Source: Pseudomonas sp. PDM05 (GTDB taxonomy: Bacteria > Pseudomonadota > Gammaproteobacteria > Pseudomonadales > Pseudomonadaceae). From it: a DNA stretch of 64,000 nt. The stretch is from assembly GCF_014851685.1 (NCBI RefSeq), contig NZ_JACVAC010000005.1:1-64000 (forward strand). Direction: 5' to 3'. Positions 1 to 10,236 of this stretch are shown here, one piece after another. How positions within the stretch are numbered: the first letter of the stretch is position 1; every line of letters begins with the position of its first letter. Made by a program: the position numbers and the translations under genes. The notes below the pieces were generated by a model. It saw only the letters and a program-made list of their open reading frames with translations. It had not been told where the DNA came from and did not search any database.

Positions 1-90
1 CAGCGCTATGTATCGCGCTACAACATCACCAGGCCGCATAGCTACAACGACTATCGGTCACCAGTCGCCAGGGAGAAGTTGGCGGCGTGA
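1..90 (+). CDS. C-terminal tail of an IS3-family-like transposase (partial, cut by window edge)
   Basis: Frame 1 is open from the first base and ends in TGA at 88-90. It encodes 29 residues containing RYNITRPHSYNDYRSP. This resembles the 'YN..RPH....Y.SP' end of rve-type integrase cores (IS3 family OrfB), where the last catalytic-domain helix lies close to the stop. Only the tail is visible, so family assignment rests on this motif and on the IS-like end that follows at 101-127. The rest of the element lies outside the window to the left. It is probably a resident insertion sequence. Whether it is intact cannot be judged here. Confidence 0.6.
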   Translation, partial: QRYVSRYNITRPHSYNDYRSPVAREKLAA

Positions 91-100
91 AACCTTAATC

Positions 101-127
101 GGTGTCCAAGATTACTTGACCAGTTCA
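101..127 (+). mobile_element. Probable right terminal end of the IS element
   Basis: The segment starting ggtgtccaagattacttgac and ending in CA at 126-127 lies about 10 bp after the transposase stop, where the right inverted repeat of an IS3-like element is expected (these ends finish in CA). The left end is not in the window, so the inverted repeat cannot be verified. The sequence directly after it is half of a REP element. Confidence 0.45.
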
Positions 128-145
128 AGCCCGCTCCCACATTTG
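128..145. repeat. Truncated REP half-element at the IS border
   Basis: agcccgctcccacattt matches the right arm of the REP doublets found elsewhere in this window (gcaagcccgctcccacat). The matching left arm is missing because the IS end lies there. This suggests that the IS inserted into a REP. Confidence 0.55.
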
Positions 146-154
146 GATCTCCAT

Positions 155-1333
155 TTACTTGGAGAGGAAGCGCATCCCTTCCTCCAACCCCCGCAACGTC
201 AGCGGATACATCTGATCCTCGACCAATTCCCGCACAATCCCCGTCGACGCCGTATACCCCCAAGTGTCCTTGGGATACGGGTTAATCCAGATCAGCTTCT
301 TGTACTTGGCCATGAAGCGCTGCATCCACACATACCCCGGTTCTTCGTTCCAGTGCTCGACGCTGCCGCCGGCCTGGGTGATCTCATACGGTGCCATCGA
401 CGCATCGCCGATAAAGATCACTTTGTAGTCCGCGCCGTACTTGTGCAGCAGGTCCTGGGTGGAGGTGCGCTCCGAGGTGCGGCGCTGGTTGTTCTTCCAC
501 ACCGATTCGTACACGAAGTTGTGAAAGTAGAAGTACTCCAGGTGCTTGAACTCGGTCTTGCACGCCGAAAACAGCTCTTCGCAGATCTTCACGTGGGCGT
601 CCATCGAGCCGCCGATGTCGAACAGCAACAGCAGCTTGATGGTGTTGCGCCGCTCCGGGCGCATCTGGATGTTCAGCAAGCCGGCATCGCGGGCGGTGTG
701 GTCGATGGTGCCGTCGATGTCCAGCTCTTCGGCGGCGCCCTGGCGCGCGAACTTGCGCAGGCGGCGCAGGGCGATCTTGATATTGCGTGTGCCCAGTTCC
801 ACCTGATCGTCGAGGTTCTTGTACTCGCGCTGGTCCCACACTTTGACGGCCTTGCCCTGGCGCTTGCCGGCGTCACCGACGCGGATGCCCTCGGGGTTGT
901 AGCCGCCGGAACCGAACGGGCTGGTGCCGCCGGTGCCGATCCATTTGTTGCCGCCGGCATGGCGTTCTTTCTGTTCTTCCAGGCGTTTCTTGAACTCCTC
1001 GATCAGCTTGTCGAGGCCGCCCAGGGACTGGATCTGCGCACGTTCTTCATCGCTCAGCGAACGTTCGAACTCCTTGCGCAGCCACTCTTCGGGGATCAGT
1101 GCCTGCAAGTGCTCGTCGAGTTTTTCCAGGCCGTTGAAATAGGCACTGAACGCCCGGTCGAACTTGTCGAAATGCCGCTCGTCCTTGACCAGGATCGCCC
1201 GGGACAGGTAGTAGAACTCGTCCATGTCGGCGAAGGTCACGCGCATTTTCAGCGCGTTGATCAGGTCCAGCAGCTCGCGCACCGACACTGGCACCTTGGC
1301 GGCGCGCATTTCATTGAACAGGTTGAGCAGCAT
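155..1333 (-). CDS. VWA-domain protein (CoxE-like), partner of a MoxR ATPase
   Basis: This is a 392-residue protein. The N-terminal part (about 1-130) is helical and charged, followed by a Gly-rich linker at about 127-150. The C-terminal von Willebrand A-type domain begins near residue 233 with the metal-site motif DIGGS at 239-243. The canonical motif is DxSxS, so the first Ser is replaced by Gly. The start codon overlaps the stop of the upstream moxR-like gene by one base (TGATG), so the two are translationally coupled. MoxR/VWA pairs are known to act as chaperone-like systems that load metals or remodel protein complexes. The client here is unknown. The exact role is inference; the family assignment is firm. 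Confidence 0.85.
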   Translation of the reverse strand: MLLNLFNEMRAAKVPVSVRELLDLINALKMRVTFADMDEFYYLSRAILVKDERHFDKFDRAFSAYFNGLEKLDEHLQALIPEEWLRKEFERSLSDEERAQIQSLGGLDKLIEEFKKRLEEQKERHAGGNKWIGTGGTSPFGSGGYNPEGIRVGDAGKRQGKAVKVWDQREYKNLDDQVELGTRNIKIALRRLRKFARQGAAEELDIDGTIDHTARDAGLLNIQMRPERRNTIKLLLLFDIGGSMDAHVKICEELFSACKTEFKHLEYFYFHNFVYESVWKNNQRRTSERTSTQDLLHKYGADYKVIFIGDASMAPYEITQAGGSVEHWNEEPGYVWMQRFMAKYKKLIWINPYPKDTWGYTASTGIVRELVEDQMYPLTLRGLEEGMRFLSK

Positions 1334-2178
1334 CAGCGATTACCGCGACGGCTCATGAACGCCAGACGCTCCAGCAACTGCACGTCCTGCTCGTTCTTCA
1401 CCAGCGCTCCGGCCAGCGGTGGAATCGCCTTGGTCGGGTCGCGCTCGCGCAGTACGGCTTCGCCGATGTTGTCGGCCATCAGCAGCTTGAGCCAGTCCAC
1501 CAGTTCGGAGGTGGACGGTTTTTTCTTCAGGCCTGGCACCTTGCGCACGTCGAAGAACACGTCCAGCGCTTCGCTGACCAGGTCTTTCTTGATGTCTGGG
1601 TAGTGCACGTCGACGATCTTTTGCAGGGTGGTACGGTCGGGGAAGGCGATGTAGTGAAAGAAGCAGCGGCGCAGGAACGCGTCCGGCAGCTCTTTTTCGT
1701 TGTTGGAGGTAATGATGATGATCGGGCGCTTCTTGGCCTTGATGGTCTCGTCGATCTCGTAGACGTAGAACTCCATCTTGTCGAGCTCTTGCAGCAGGTC
1801 GTTGGGGAACTCGATGTCGGCCTTGTCGATTTCATCGATCAGCAGGATCACCCGCTCGTCGGACTCGAAGGCTTCCCAGAGCTTGCCCTTTTTCAGGTAG
1901 TTGCGTACGTCGTGCACCTTGTCCACGCCCAGTTGCGAGTCGCGCAGGCGGCTGACCGCGTCGTACTCGTAGAGGCCCTGGTGGGCCTTGGTGGTGGACT
2001 TGATGTGCCAGGTGATCAACTTGGCGCCGAAGGACTCGGCCAATTGCTCGGCGAGCATGGTCTTGCCGGTGCCGGGCTCGCCCTTGACCAGCAGCGGCCG
2101 CTCCAGGGTGATGGCGGCGTTGACGGCCAGTTTCAGGTCGTCGGTGGCTACATAGGCCTGGGTGCCTTCGAACTTCAT
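1333..2178 (-). CDS. MoxR-type AAA+ ATPase
   Basis: This 281-residue protein has Walker A GEPGTGKT at 33-40, Walker B LLIDEID at 112-118, and a sensor-1 type IIITSNNEKELP segment near 155. It has the compact architecture of the MoxR branch of AAA+ proteins. The ATG follows a good ribosome-binding site (GAGGAAACACCG). The gene is first in a two-gene unit with the VWA-domain gene, overlapping it by one base. MoxR ATPases are thought to drive conformational maturation of a target together with a VWA protein. The target is not indicated by the neighbours, which are unrelated (DUF748 protein, cysK). Confidence 0.9.
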   Translation of the reverse strand: MKFEGTQAYVATDDLKLAVNAAITLERPLLVKGEPGTGKTMLAEQLAESFGAKLITWHIKSTTKAHQGLYEYDAVSRLRDSQLGVDKVHDVRNYLKKGKLWEAFESDERVILLIDEIDKADIEFPNDLLQELDKMEFYVYEIDETIKAKKRPIIIITSNNEKELPDAFLRRCFFHYIAFPDRTTLQKIVDVHYPDIKKDLVSEALDVFFDVRKVPGLKKKPSTSELVDWLKLLMADNIGEAVLRERDPTKAIPPLAGALVKNEQDVQLLERLAFMSRRGNR

Positions 2179-2302
2179 CGGTGTTTCCTCGAATTCATCA
2201 ATGCCCGGACTATACCGCGCAGCCCCGGCGACTGTGAACGCAGACGGGTTATTCAGTCTCTGAATGGCCGGTCACGGCCCCCCTGCCCGTAGGAGCAACG
2301 TT

Positions 2303-2434
2303 GTAGTGAGCGGGCTTGCCCCGCGCTGGGTGGCGAAGCCGCCCCAAATCCAGGCAACTCGGTCTTGCTGAAGCACCGCGGCGTTCCGTTTAGGGCGGCT
2401 TCGCCACCCAGCGCGGGGCAAGCCAGCTCACTAC
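2303..2434. repeat. REP doublet (long inverted repeat, 'gagcgggcttgccccgcgctggg' type)
   Basis: Two inverted arms (gtagtgagcgggcttgcccc and its complement ending ctcactac) plus inner arms around 'tggcgaagccgcccc' flank a loop of about 40 bp. The same arrangement occurs at 15303-15435. This has the form of a Pseudomonas REP doublet (REPIN). It lies between the moxR promoter region and the 3' end of the DUF748 gene. Confidence 0.85.
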
Positions 2435-2451
2435 AGCAATAGTGCATATCT

Positions 2452-3528
2452 TTAGTCGGCGCTGGGCTTGGGTTGCTCGTAGCGGGCAGTAAAGGCCTGG
2501 ATGAAACCATTGCGTAAAATCGCCAGAAACGCACCGAATGCGCTGACATCTCGCTGATGCACGCTGCCGCTCAATTCCACACGGGTGGCGAACTGGTTTT
2601 TCTGCTGGTTCTTCAACACGGTCTCGCTGGCGCCGACCACCGCTTCCCAGATCGAACGGAAGATGTTTTTGTCCTGGTTTTCCACATCCTGCCGCCAGTC
2701 GAACACTTCCACATCGCGCAACAATGGCTTGATGTAACCAGTCAACTGGCCTTTTTCCGCCCGGGCTTCGATCACCACGTCGCCGGTGCCGGCCTTGAAG
2801 TCGAACTTGCCGTAGGCCGAGGCAAAGTCGTTCATGCGCTTGAGTTGCAGATCCTTGGCGCGGAAACGGAATTCAAAGTTCTCGAAGTTGCTCAGCGGGT
2901 CGAACGTGGCGGAGGCTTCCAGCGGCGCCTGGCCTTGCAGCAGGGCCTTGCCTTCGAAGCGGGCGTCGCGCTGGCCTTGCACTTGCACCACGTTGGTGAG
3001 GTTGTAGAAGCTTGCGTTGACGGCCGTAGCGTTGATGTTTACCGGCGGCTTGGAGCTGAAGTTGTGGAAGGCGATCTTGCCGTCTTCGATGCGCACTTCA
3101 TCCAAGGTGAACGGCGCCAGTTTGCCCAATTGCGCGCGCCAGTCGGTGCCTTTACCGGTCTGCGAGGCCTGCCTGTTGGCGCCGCCATCGACGAAGTTCA
3201 CCTCGGGGTTGATAAACCGTACCTTGGCCACCACCGCGTGGCCGTCCCACAGCGATTGCCAGCTTATCGCCAGATCGATCAACGGCGCCTTGAGCAGGGG
3301 GACTGGCACCTTGCCATCTACCTTGATGATTTCCAGGCCGTTGATCCTGTACGCGCCGCGCCACAGGGCCAGGTCCACGTCGCTGACCCGGCCGCGGTAG
3401 TCGCCCATGTCGGCGAGCTTGTCGTTCAGGTAGTTGCGCACCAGATAGGGCAGGGCCAGGTCCAGGGCGACCAGCACCACTACCAGCCCGGCAACGGTCC
3501 ATAGCGGCCAGCTGTAGCGACGTTTCAT
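2452..3528 (-). CDS. DUF748 / AsmA-like inner-membrane-anchored protein
   Basis: The protein has 358 residues counting from the ATG at 3528, chosen because GGAGAAT lies upstream and it opens with a typical signal anchor (MKRRYSWPLW followed by one hydrophobic segment at about 8-28). The rest is a predicted beta-rich periplasmic domain with the DVDLALWRGAYRINGLEI type repeat seen in DUF748/AsmA-like proteins. Larger members of this group act in lipid transfer between membranes or in outer-membrane homeostasis. Whether this short member does so is unknown. It is divergent from cysK. A longer open frame extends upstream to 3753 but lacks coding character. Confidence 0.8.
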   Translation of the reverse strand: MKRRYSWPLWTVAGLVVVLVALDLALPYLVRNYLNDKLADMGDYRGRVSDVDLALWRGAYRINGLEIIKVDGKVPVPLLKAPLIDLAISWQSLWDGHAVVAKVRFINPEVNFVDGGANRQASQTGKGTDWRAQLGKLAPFTLDEVRIEDGKIAFHNFSSKPPVNINATAVNASFYNLTNVVQVQGQRDARFEGKALLQGQAPLEASATFDPLSNFENFEFRFRAKDLQLKRMNDFASAYGKFDFKAGTGDVVIEARAEKGQLTGYIKPLLRDVEVFDWRQDVENQDKNIFRSIWEAVVGASETVLKNQQKNQFATRVELSGSVHQRDVSAFGAFLAILRNGFIQAFTARYEQPKPSAD

Positions 3529-3655
3529 GTAGGTATTCTCCGTATAGATAGGCGATTGACCTCTAAGGGGCGCGCAACGTTCCAGCGACTGGACGCTTTG
3601 CCGCACGAGGCATACCCTTGTTGCCTTCCCGGATACCGTCAACATAGGACCCGTC

Positions 3656-4630
<975 letters not shown>

Positions 4631-4745
4631 TGTGTGTCTGTGGCGAGGGCGCAAGGTTTGATATGTGTCAGCCGGTCAGCCAAAGCCTTCTGCATAATGG
4701 CCCAAGTGTTTATGATGCCCGGCGCATTTTTCCAGGAGTTGCTGC

Positions 4746-5681
4746 ATGACCTTTTCTTTGGCCGCCAAACTGTCGGTGTTGCTGTTGTTTATCGGCAGCA
4801 CGCTGTATGTGCACCTGCGCGGCAAGGCCCGTTTGCCGATATTGCGTCAGTTCGTCAACCATTCGGCGCTGTTCGCCCCCTATAACGCCTTGATGTACCT
4901 GTTCTCGGCGGTGCCGTCCAAGCCGTACCTGGACCGCTCCAGGTTCCCGGAACTGGACGTGCTGAAGGACAACTGGGAAGTGATCCGCGAAGAGGCCATG
5001 CACCTGTTCGACGAGGGTTACATCCGCGCCGCCGAAAAGAACAACGACGCCGGTTTTGGTTCCTTCTTCAAGAAGGGCTGGAAGCGCTTCTACCTCAAGT
5101 GGTACGACAAACCGTTGCCATCGGCCGAGGCGCTGTGCCCGAAAACCGTGGCGCTGGTGAGCAGCATTCCCAACGTCAAGGGCGCGATGTTCGCGCTGTT
5201 GCCGGGTGGCAGCCACCTCAACCCGCACCGTGATCCGTTCGCCGGTTCCTTGCGTTATCACCTGGGTCTGTCCACGCCCAATTCCGACGCTTGTCGCATC
5301 TTTGTCGACGGGCAGGAGTACGCCTGGCGTGACGGTGACGACGTGATGTTCGATGAAACCTATGTGCACTGGGTGAAGAACGAGACCGAACAGACCCGCG
5401 TGATCCTGTTCTGCGACATTGAGCGGCCGTTGAGCAATGGCTTCATGACCCGCGTCAATCGTTGGGTCAGCAAGCAACTGGGCCGCGCCACGGCGCCGCA
5501 GAACCTGGACGACGAGCGGGTTGGCGGGATCAACCAGGCGTATGCCTGGAGCAAGACATTCAGCGACAAGTTCAGTGGCGTGGTCAAGCAGTGGAAGCGC
5601 AAGCATCCCAAGGCTTACCGGATTGCGCGGCCGGTGTTGGCGGTGGTTGTGCTGGTATTGCTGTGGAAGTGGTTGTTCTGA
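4746..5681 (+). CDS. lpxO: LpxO-like aspartyl/asparaginyl beta-hydroxylase family dioxygenase
   Basis: This 311-residue protein has an N-terminal hydrophobic anchor (about 4-22) and a C-terminal hydrophobic segment (about 292-310). The middle carries the Fe(II)/2-oxoglutarate dioxygenase signature of this family: HLNPHRDPFAG (His-x-Asp type ligands) and a distal His in YVHWVKN, with a 2-oxoglutarate-binding Arg nearby (RVILF). Membrane-attached members of this size in Pseudomonas and Salmonella are LpxO, which adds a 2-hydroxyl to the secondary lauroyl chain of lipid A. The assignment to LpxO instead of another AspH-like hydroxylase is inferred from membrane anchoring and length. The start has a GGAG box 9 bp upstream. 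Confidence 0.75.
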   Translation: MTFSLAAKLSVLLLFIGSTLYVHLRGKARLPILRQFVNHSALFAPYNALMYLFSAVPSKPYLDRSRFPELDVLKDNWEVIREEAMHLFDEGYIRAAEKNNDAGFGSFFKKGWKRFYLKWYDKPLPSAEALCPKTVALVSSIPNVKGAMFALLPGGSHLNPHRDPFAGSLRYHLGLSTPNSDACRIFVDGQEYAWRDGDDVMFDETYVHWVKNETEQTRVILFCDIERPLSNGFMTRVNRWVSKQLGRATAPQNLDDERVGGINQAYAWSKTFSDKFSGVVKQWKRKHPKAYRIARPVLAVVVLVLLWKWLF

Positions 5682-5706
5682 CCTGAATTTGTGAACACGG
5701 TCAAAA

Positions 5707-5796
5707 TGTGGGAGCGGGCTTGCTCGCGAATGCGGTGGATCAGTCGAAACATCTGTGACTGACATACCGCATTCGCGAGCAAGCCCGCTCCCACAT
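5707..5796. repeat. REP doublet ('gtgggagcgggcttgctcgcgaa' type)
   Basis: This inverted pair has arms tgtgggagcgggcttgctcg and the reverse complement, with further pairing through gcgaatgcggt/accgcattcgc. It lies between the convergent 3' ends of the lpxO-like gene and acnA, and could act as a transcript end or exonuclease barrier. Confidence 0.85.
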
Positions 5797-5814
5797 TTGG
5801 TTTTGCAGTGTTGC

Positions 5815-8556
5815 TCAGGACGCGATCAGCTGCCGCAGGACGTAGTGCAAGATGCCCCCCGCCTTGAAGTACTCCACCTCGTTCAGCGTATCAATCCGGC
5901 ACAGCACCTCGACCTTCTCGCTGCTGCCATCCTCCCGCGTGATCACCAGCGTCAGGTTCATCCGCGGCACGATCTCCACGCCCGTCAGCCCCAGAATATC
6001 GATCTGCTCCTTGCCGCTGAGCTTGAGCGTCTTGCGGTTCTGATCCAGCTTGAACTGCAACGGCAACACGCCCATTCCCACCAGGTTGGAACGGTGGATC
6101 CGCTCGAAACTCTCGGCGATCACCGCCTTCACCCCCAGCAGGTTGGTCCCCTTGGCCGCCCAGTCGCGGCTCGAGCCCGTGCCGTATTCCTGGCCGGCGA
6201 TCACCACCAGCGGTGTCCCCGAGGCCTGGTATTTCATCGACGCATCGTAGATCGCCATTTTCTCGCCAGTCGGGATGTACAGCGTATTGCCGCCTTCCTC
6301 GCCGCCGAGCATTTCATTGCGGATGCGGATATTGGCAAAGGTGCCGCGCATCATCACTTCATGGTTACCCCGGCGTGAGCCGTAGGAGTTGAAGTCGCGC
6401 GGCTCCACGCCTTGCTCGCGCAGGTAGCGGCCGGCGGGGCTGTCGGCTTTGATGTTGCCAGCAGGGGAGATGTGGTCGGTGGTCACCGAGTCGCCGAGCA
6501 GGGCCAGGACGTTGGCGCCCTTGACGTCTTCGATTACCGGCAGCGGTCCGGAAATATCGTCGAAGAACGGCGGGTGCTGGATGTAGGTGGAATCCTCCTG
6601 CCACACGTAGGTCGCGGCCTGCGGTACTTCAATTGCCTGCCACTGCTCGTCACCGGCAAACACTTCGGCGTATTCCTTGTGGAACATGCCGGTGCTGACC
6701 TGGGCCACCGCGTCGGCGATCTCCTGGCTGCTCGGCCAGATGTCCTTGAGGTACACCGGCTTGCCCTGCTGATCGTTGCCCAGCGGCTCGCTGCTGATGT
6801 CGATGCGCACTGTGCCGGCCAACGCATAGGCGACCACCAGCGGCGGCGAGGCCAGCCAGTTGGTTTTCACCAGTGGGTGCACGCGGCCTTCGAAGTTGCG
6901 GTTGCCGGACAGCACCGAAGCCACGGCGAGGTCGGCTTTCTGGATGGCTTTTTCAATCGGCTCCGGCAACGGGCCGGAGTTGCCGATGCAGGTGGTACAG
7001 CCATAGCCCACCAGGTCGAAGCCAAGTTTGTCGAGGTAGTGGGTGAGCCCGGCGGCGTTGTAGTAGTCGGTGACTACCTTGGAGCCCGGTGCCAGGGAGC
7101 TTTTGACCCAGGGCTTGCGCGTCAGGCCCTTTTCTACGGCCTTTTTCGCCAGCAGCCCGGCGGCCATCATCACGCTGGGGTTGGAGGTGTTGGTGCAGGA
7201 GGTGATCGCGGCGATCACCACCGCGCCGTTTTTCAGGCGATAGGTCTGACCTTCGAAGTCGTAATCGGCTTCACCCACCAAGTCGGCATTGCCCACGGCG
7301 ACACCGCCGCCGCCTTCGCTTTCCAGGCGGCCGACCTCTTTGCTGGCCGGTTTGAACTGCAGGTCGAGGAAGTCGCTGAACGCCTGGCCGACATTCGGCA
7401 GCGAAACACGGTCCTGCGGACGTTTTGGCCCGGCCAGGCTGGCTTCGACGCTGCCCATGTCCAGGGCCAGGCTGTCGGTGAATACCGGTTCCTGGCCGGC
7501 ATTGCGCCACAGGCCCTGGGCCTTGGTGTAGGCCTCGACCAGTTTGACGGTTTCTGACGGACGGCCCGACAGACGCAGGTAGTCCAACGTCACCTCATCC
7601 ACCGGGAAAAAACCGCAGGTGGCGCCATATTCCGGAGCCATGTTGGCAATGGTGGCGCGGTCGGCCAGAGGCAGGTCGGCCAAGCCGTCGCCGTAGAACT
7701 CGACGAATTTACCCACCACGCCTTTCTTGCGCAGCATCTGGGTCACGGTCAGCACCAGGTCGGTGGCGGTGATGCCTTCCTTGAGCTTGCCGGTGAGTTT
7801 GAAACCGATGACTTCCGGGATCAGCATCGACACCGGCTGGCCGAGCATCGCCGCTTCCGCTTCGATGCCGCCGACGCCCCAGCCGAGTACGCCGAGGCCG
7901 TTGATCATGGTGGTGTGGGAGTCGGTGCCGACCAGGGTGTCGGGGAAGGCGTAGGTGCGGCCGTCCTCGTCCTTGGTCCACACGGTGCGGCCCAGGTATT
8001 CGAGGTTGACCTGATGGCAGATGCCGGTGCCGGGCGGCACCACGCTGAAGTTGTCGAAGGCACTCTGGCCCCAGCGCAGGAAGGCGTAGCGTTCGCCGTT
8101 GCGCTGCATTTCGATATCGACGTTTTGTTCAAAGGCGTCGGCGTTGCCGAATTTATCGACCATCACCGAGTGGTCGATCACCAGGTCCACCGGCGACAGC
8201 GGGTTGATGCGCTGCGGGTCGCCCCCGGCCTTGGCCACGGCGGCGCGCATGGCGGCCAGGTCGACCACGGCGGGGACGCCGGTAAAGTCCTGCATCAGTA
8301 CGCGGGCGGGGCGGTACTGGATCTCGCGGTCGGACTGGCGCTCCTTGAGCCAGGCGGCAATGGCCTTGAGGTCGGCGCCGGTGACGGTCTTGTCGTCTTC
8401 CCAGCGCAGCAGGTTTTCCAGCAGCACTTTGAGCGACATCGGCAACCGGTCCAGGTCGCCCAGGCTTTTGGCCGCCTCGGGCAGGCTGAAGTAGTGGTAG
8501 GTCTTGCTGTCGATTTGCAGGGTTTTAAGGGTTTTCAGGCTATCAAGCGATGACAT
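5815..8556 (-). CDS. acnA: Aconitate hydratase A
   Basis: This 913-residue TCA-cycle enzyme interconverts citrate and isocitrate using a [4Fe-4S] cluster. The cluster cysteines are visible as SCTNTSN (Cys454) and GCTTC (Cys520, Cys523). The swivel domain follows after about residue 700, with the [14 protein letters not shown] segment near 735 and the conserved [10 protein letters not shown] near 800. The start at 8556 has an AAGGAG site; an in-frame ATG eight codons upstream lacks one. It belongs to the AcnA/IRP branch by length. It is divergent from rlmM over 196 bp, which contains the inverted repeat ggact...agtcc at about 8649-8671. Confidence 0.95.
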   Translation of the reverse strand: MSSLDSLKTLKTLQIDSKTYHYFSLPEAAKSLGDLDRLPMSLKVLLENLLRWEDDKTVTGADLKAIAAWLKERQSDREIQYRPARVLMQDFTGVPAVVDLAAMRAAVAKAGGDPQRINPLSPVDLVIDHSVMVDKFGNADAFEQNVDIEMQRNGERYAFLRWGQSAFDNFSVVPPGTGICHQVNLEYLGRTVWTKDEDGRTYAFPDTLVGTDSHTTMINGLGVLGWGVGGIEAEAAMLGQPVSMLIPEVIGFKLTGKLKEGITATDLVLTVTQMLRKKGVVGKFVEFYGDGLADLPLADRATIANMAPEYGATCGFFPVDEVTLDYLRLSGRPSETVKLVEAYTKAQGLWRNAGQEPVFTDSLALDMGSVEASLAGPKRPQDRVSLPNVGQAFSDFLDLQFKPASKEVGRLESEGGGGVAVGNADLVGEADYDFEGQTYRLKNGAVVIAAITSCTNTSNPSVMMAAGLLAKKAVEKGLTRKPWVKSSLAPGSKVVTDYYNAAGLTHYLDKLGFDLVGYGCTTCIGNSGPLPEPIEKAIQKADLAVASVLSGNRNFEGRVHPLVKTNWLASPPLVVAYALAGTVRIDISSEPLGNDQQGKPVYLKDIWPSSQEIADAVAQVSTGMFHKEYAEVFAGDEQWQAIEVPQAATYVWQEDSTYIQHPPFFDDISGPLPVIEDVKGANVLALLGDSVTTDHISPAGNIKADSPAGRYLREQGVEPRDFNSYGSRRGNHEVMMRGTFANIRIRNEMLGGEEGGNTLYIPTGEKMAIYDASMKYQASGTPLVVIAGQEYGTGSSRDWAAKGTNLLGVKAVIAESFERIHRSNLVGMGVLPLQFKLDQNRKTLKLSGKEQIDILGLTGVEIVPRMNLTLVITREDGSSEKVEVLCRIDTLNEVEYFKAGGILHYVLRQLIAS

Positions 8557-8752
8557 GACGCGACTCCTTATGATCCGCACGGCTACGGACCTGACGGGAC
8601 AGACAGAGCTATAAAGCTAGCGCTGTTTTCATTAGCAGGCTAATAACTGGACTCTATGGTTAAGTCCAAGGTTCCGAACTCAGCTATCATGCGCGCGTTT
8701 TCATGACAGACATTGCGATAGCGCAACGTCGGTCGAGTCACCAGGAGAGTTG

Positions 8753-9829
8753 ATGAACACCCTTTTTATGCACTGCCGCCCGGGGTTTGAAGGCGAAGTC
8801 TGTTCCGAGATCGCGGAACACGCCGCGCGCCTGAACGTTTCCGGCTACGCCAAGGCCAAGACCGGCAGCGCCTGCGCCGAATTTGTCTGCACCGAAGAAG
8901 ACGGCGCCCAGCGCCTGATGCACGGCCAGCGTTTTGCCGAGTTGATCTTCCCAAGGCAGTGGGCGCGCGGGGTATTCATCGACCTGCCGGAAACCGACCG
9001 TATCAGCGTGATCCTCGCCCACCTGCGCGAGTTCCCGGTATGTGGCAGCCTGTGGCTGGAGATGGTCGACACCAACGACGGCAAGGAACTGTCGAACTTC
9101 TGCAAGAAATTTGAAGTGCACCTGCGCAAAGCCCTGCTCAACGCCGGCAAGCTGGTGGACGACCCGAGCAAACCGCGCCTGCTGCTGACCTTCAAGAGCG
9201 GCCGCGAAGTGTTCATGGGCCTGGCCGAGTCGAACAACTCGGCGATGTGGCCGATGGGCATTCCGCGCCTCAAATTCCCGCGTGAGGCGCCGAGCCGTTC
9301 GACGCTCAAGCTGGAAGAGGCCTGGCACCACTTTATCCCTCGCGACCAGTGGGACGAGCGCCTGCACGGCGACATGACCGGCGTCGACCTCGGTGCCGCC
9401 CCCGGCGGCTGGACCTGGCAACTGGTCAACCGCGGCATGCTGGTGACCGCCATCGACAACGGCCCCATGGCCGAAAGCCTGATGGATACCGGCCTGGTGC
9501 AACACTTGATGGCCGACGGTTTTACCTTCGTGCCCAAGCAGCCGGTGGACTGGATGGTGTGTGACATCGTCGAGAAGCCCGCGCGCAATGCCGCGTTGCT
9601 GGAAACCTGGATCGGCGAAGGGCATTGCCGTGAAGCGGTGGTGAACCTGAAGCTGCCGATGAAGCAGCGTTATGCTGAAGTGAAGCGTTTGCTCGAGCGT
9701 ATCGAGGACGGCTTCAAGGCGCGCGGCATTCGGGTGGAGATCGGCTGCAAGCAGCTGTACCACGACCGCGAGGAAGTGACGTGTCACCTGCGCCGCCTGG
9801 AAACCCCCAAGAAACCCAGGAACCGCTGA
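8753..9829 (+). CDS. rlmM: 23S rRNA 2'-O-ribose C2498 methyltransferase
   Basis: This 358-residue protein has an N-terminal THUMP-like half (MNTLFMHCRPGFEGE start) and a C-terminal Rossmann SAM methyltransferase half with DLGAAPGGWTWQL (about 211-223), the SAM motif of the RrmJ/RlmM group. KLPMKQRYAEV near residue 300 carries the catalytic Lys region. RlmM modifies C2498 of 23S rRNA using SAM. The ATG at 8753 follows AGGAGAGTTG; a TTG codon directly before it is unlikely to be the start. It is divergent from acnA and followed by a REP doublet. Confidence 0.93.
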   Translation: MNTLFMHCRPGFEGEVCSEIAEHAARLNVSGYAKAKTGSACAEFVCTEEDGAQRLMHGQRFAELIFPRQWARGVFIDLPETDRISVILAHLREFPVCGSLWLEMVDTNDGKELSNFCKKFEVHLRKALLNAGKLVDDPSKPRLLLTFKSGREVFMGLAESNNSAMWPMGIPRLKFPREAPSRSTLKLEEAWHHFIPRDQWDERLHGDMTGVDLGAAPGGWTWQLVNRGMLVTAIDNGPMAESLMDTGLVQHLMADGFTFVPKQPVDWMVCDIVEKPARNAALLETWIGEGHCREAVVNLKLPMKQRYAEVKRLLERIEDGFKARGIRVEIGCKQLYHDREEVTCHLRRLETPKKPRNR

Positions 9830-9854
9830 ATATTTGAAGTGACCTCAAAACCCC

Positions 9855-9960
9855 TGTGGGAGCGGGCTTGCTCGCGAAAGCGGTGGTTCAGTCAAATCAT
9901 CAGTGACTGGCACACCGCATTCGCGAGCAAGCCCGCTCCCACACAAGCCCGCTCCCACAG
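9855..9960. repeat. REP doublet with an extra half-unit
   Basis: This is an inverted pair of 'tgtgggagcgggcttgctcgcg' arms. The right arm is followed directly by a second copy of acaagcccgctcccaca, giving one left and two right arms. It lies between rlmM and tusA, ending about 30 bp before the tusA start. Confidence 0.85.
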
Positions 9961-9990
9961 TTGGAGCGGCGCCCGTTTCAGGAGTGATGT

Positions 9991-10236
9991 ATGAACCTCG
10001 ATTTGCCTGTAGACGCTGTGCTCGACGCCACCGGCCTCAACTGTCCCGAGCCGGTGATGATGCTGCACCAGCACATCCGCGACCTGCCGCCCGGCGGCTT
10101 GCTCAAGGTGATCGCGACCGATCCGTCGACCCGTCGCGATATTCCCAAGTTCTGCGTGTTCCTTGACCACGAACTGGTGGATCAGCAGGAGCAGGCCGGT
10201 ACGTACCTGTACTGGATTCGCAAGAAGTCCGCTTAA
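9991..10236 (+). CDS. tusA: Sulfur carrier protein TusA family
   Basis: This 81-residue protein has the SirA/TusA signature [10 protein letters not shown], where Cys18 is the sulfur-carrying residue of the CPxP motif. TusA accepts persulfide sulfur from the cysteine desulfurase IscS and passes it to the TusBCD/TusE relay for 2-thiolation of tRNA wobble uridine; it also feeds molybdenum-cofactor sulfur transfer. The start has an AGGAG site 7 bp upstream. It is convergent with the MATE exporter gene, whose stop overlaps its own stop by 4 bp (10233-10236). Confidence 0.92.
   Translation: MNLDLPVDAVLDATGLNCPEPVMMLHQHIRDLPPGGLLKVIATDPSTRRDIPKFCVFLDHELVDQQEQAGTYLYWIRKKSA

Noticed and set aside
8..1603. 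Long plus-strand open frame opposite the VWA and MoxR genes
   Set aside because: It is the shadow of two clear minus-strand genes, with low-complexity Val/Leu/His-rich translation and no ribosome-binding site.
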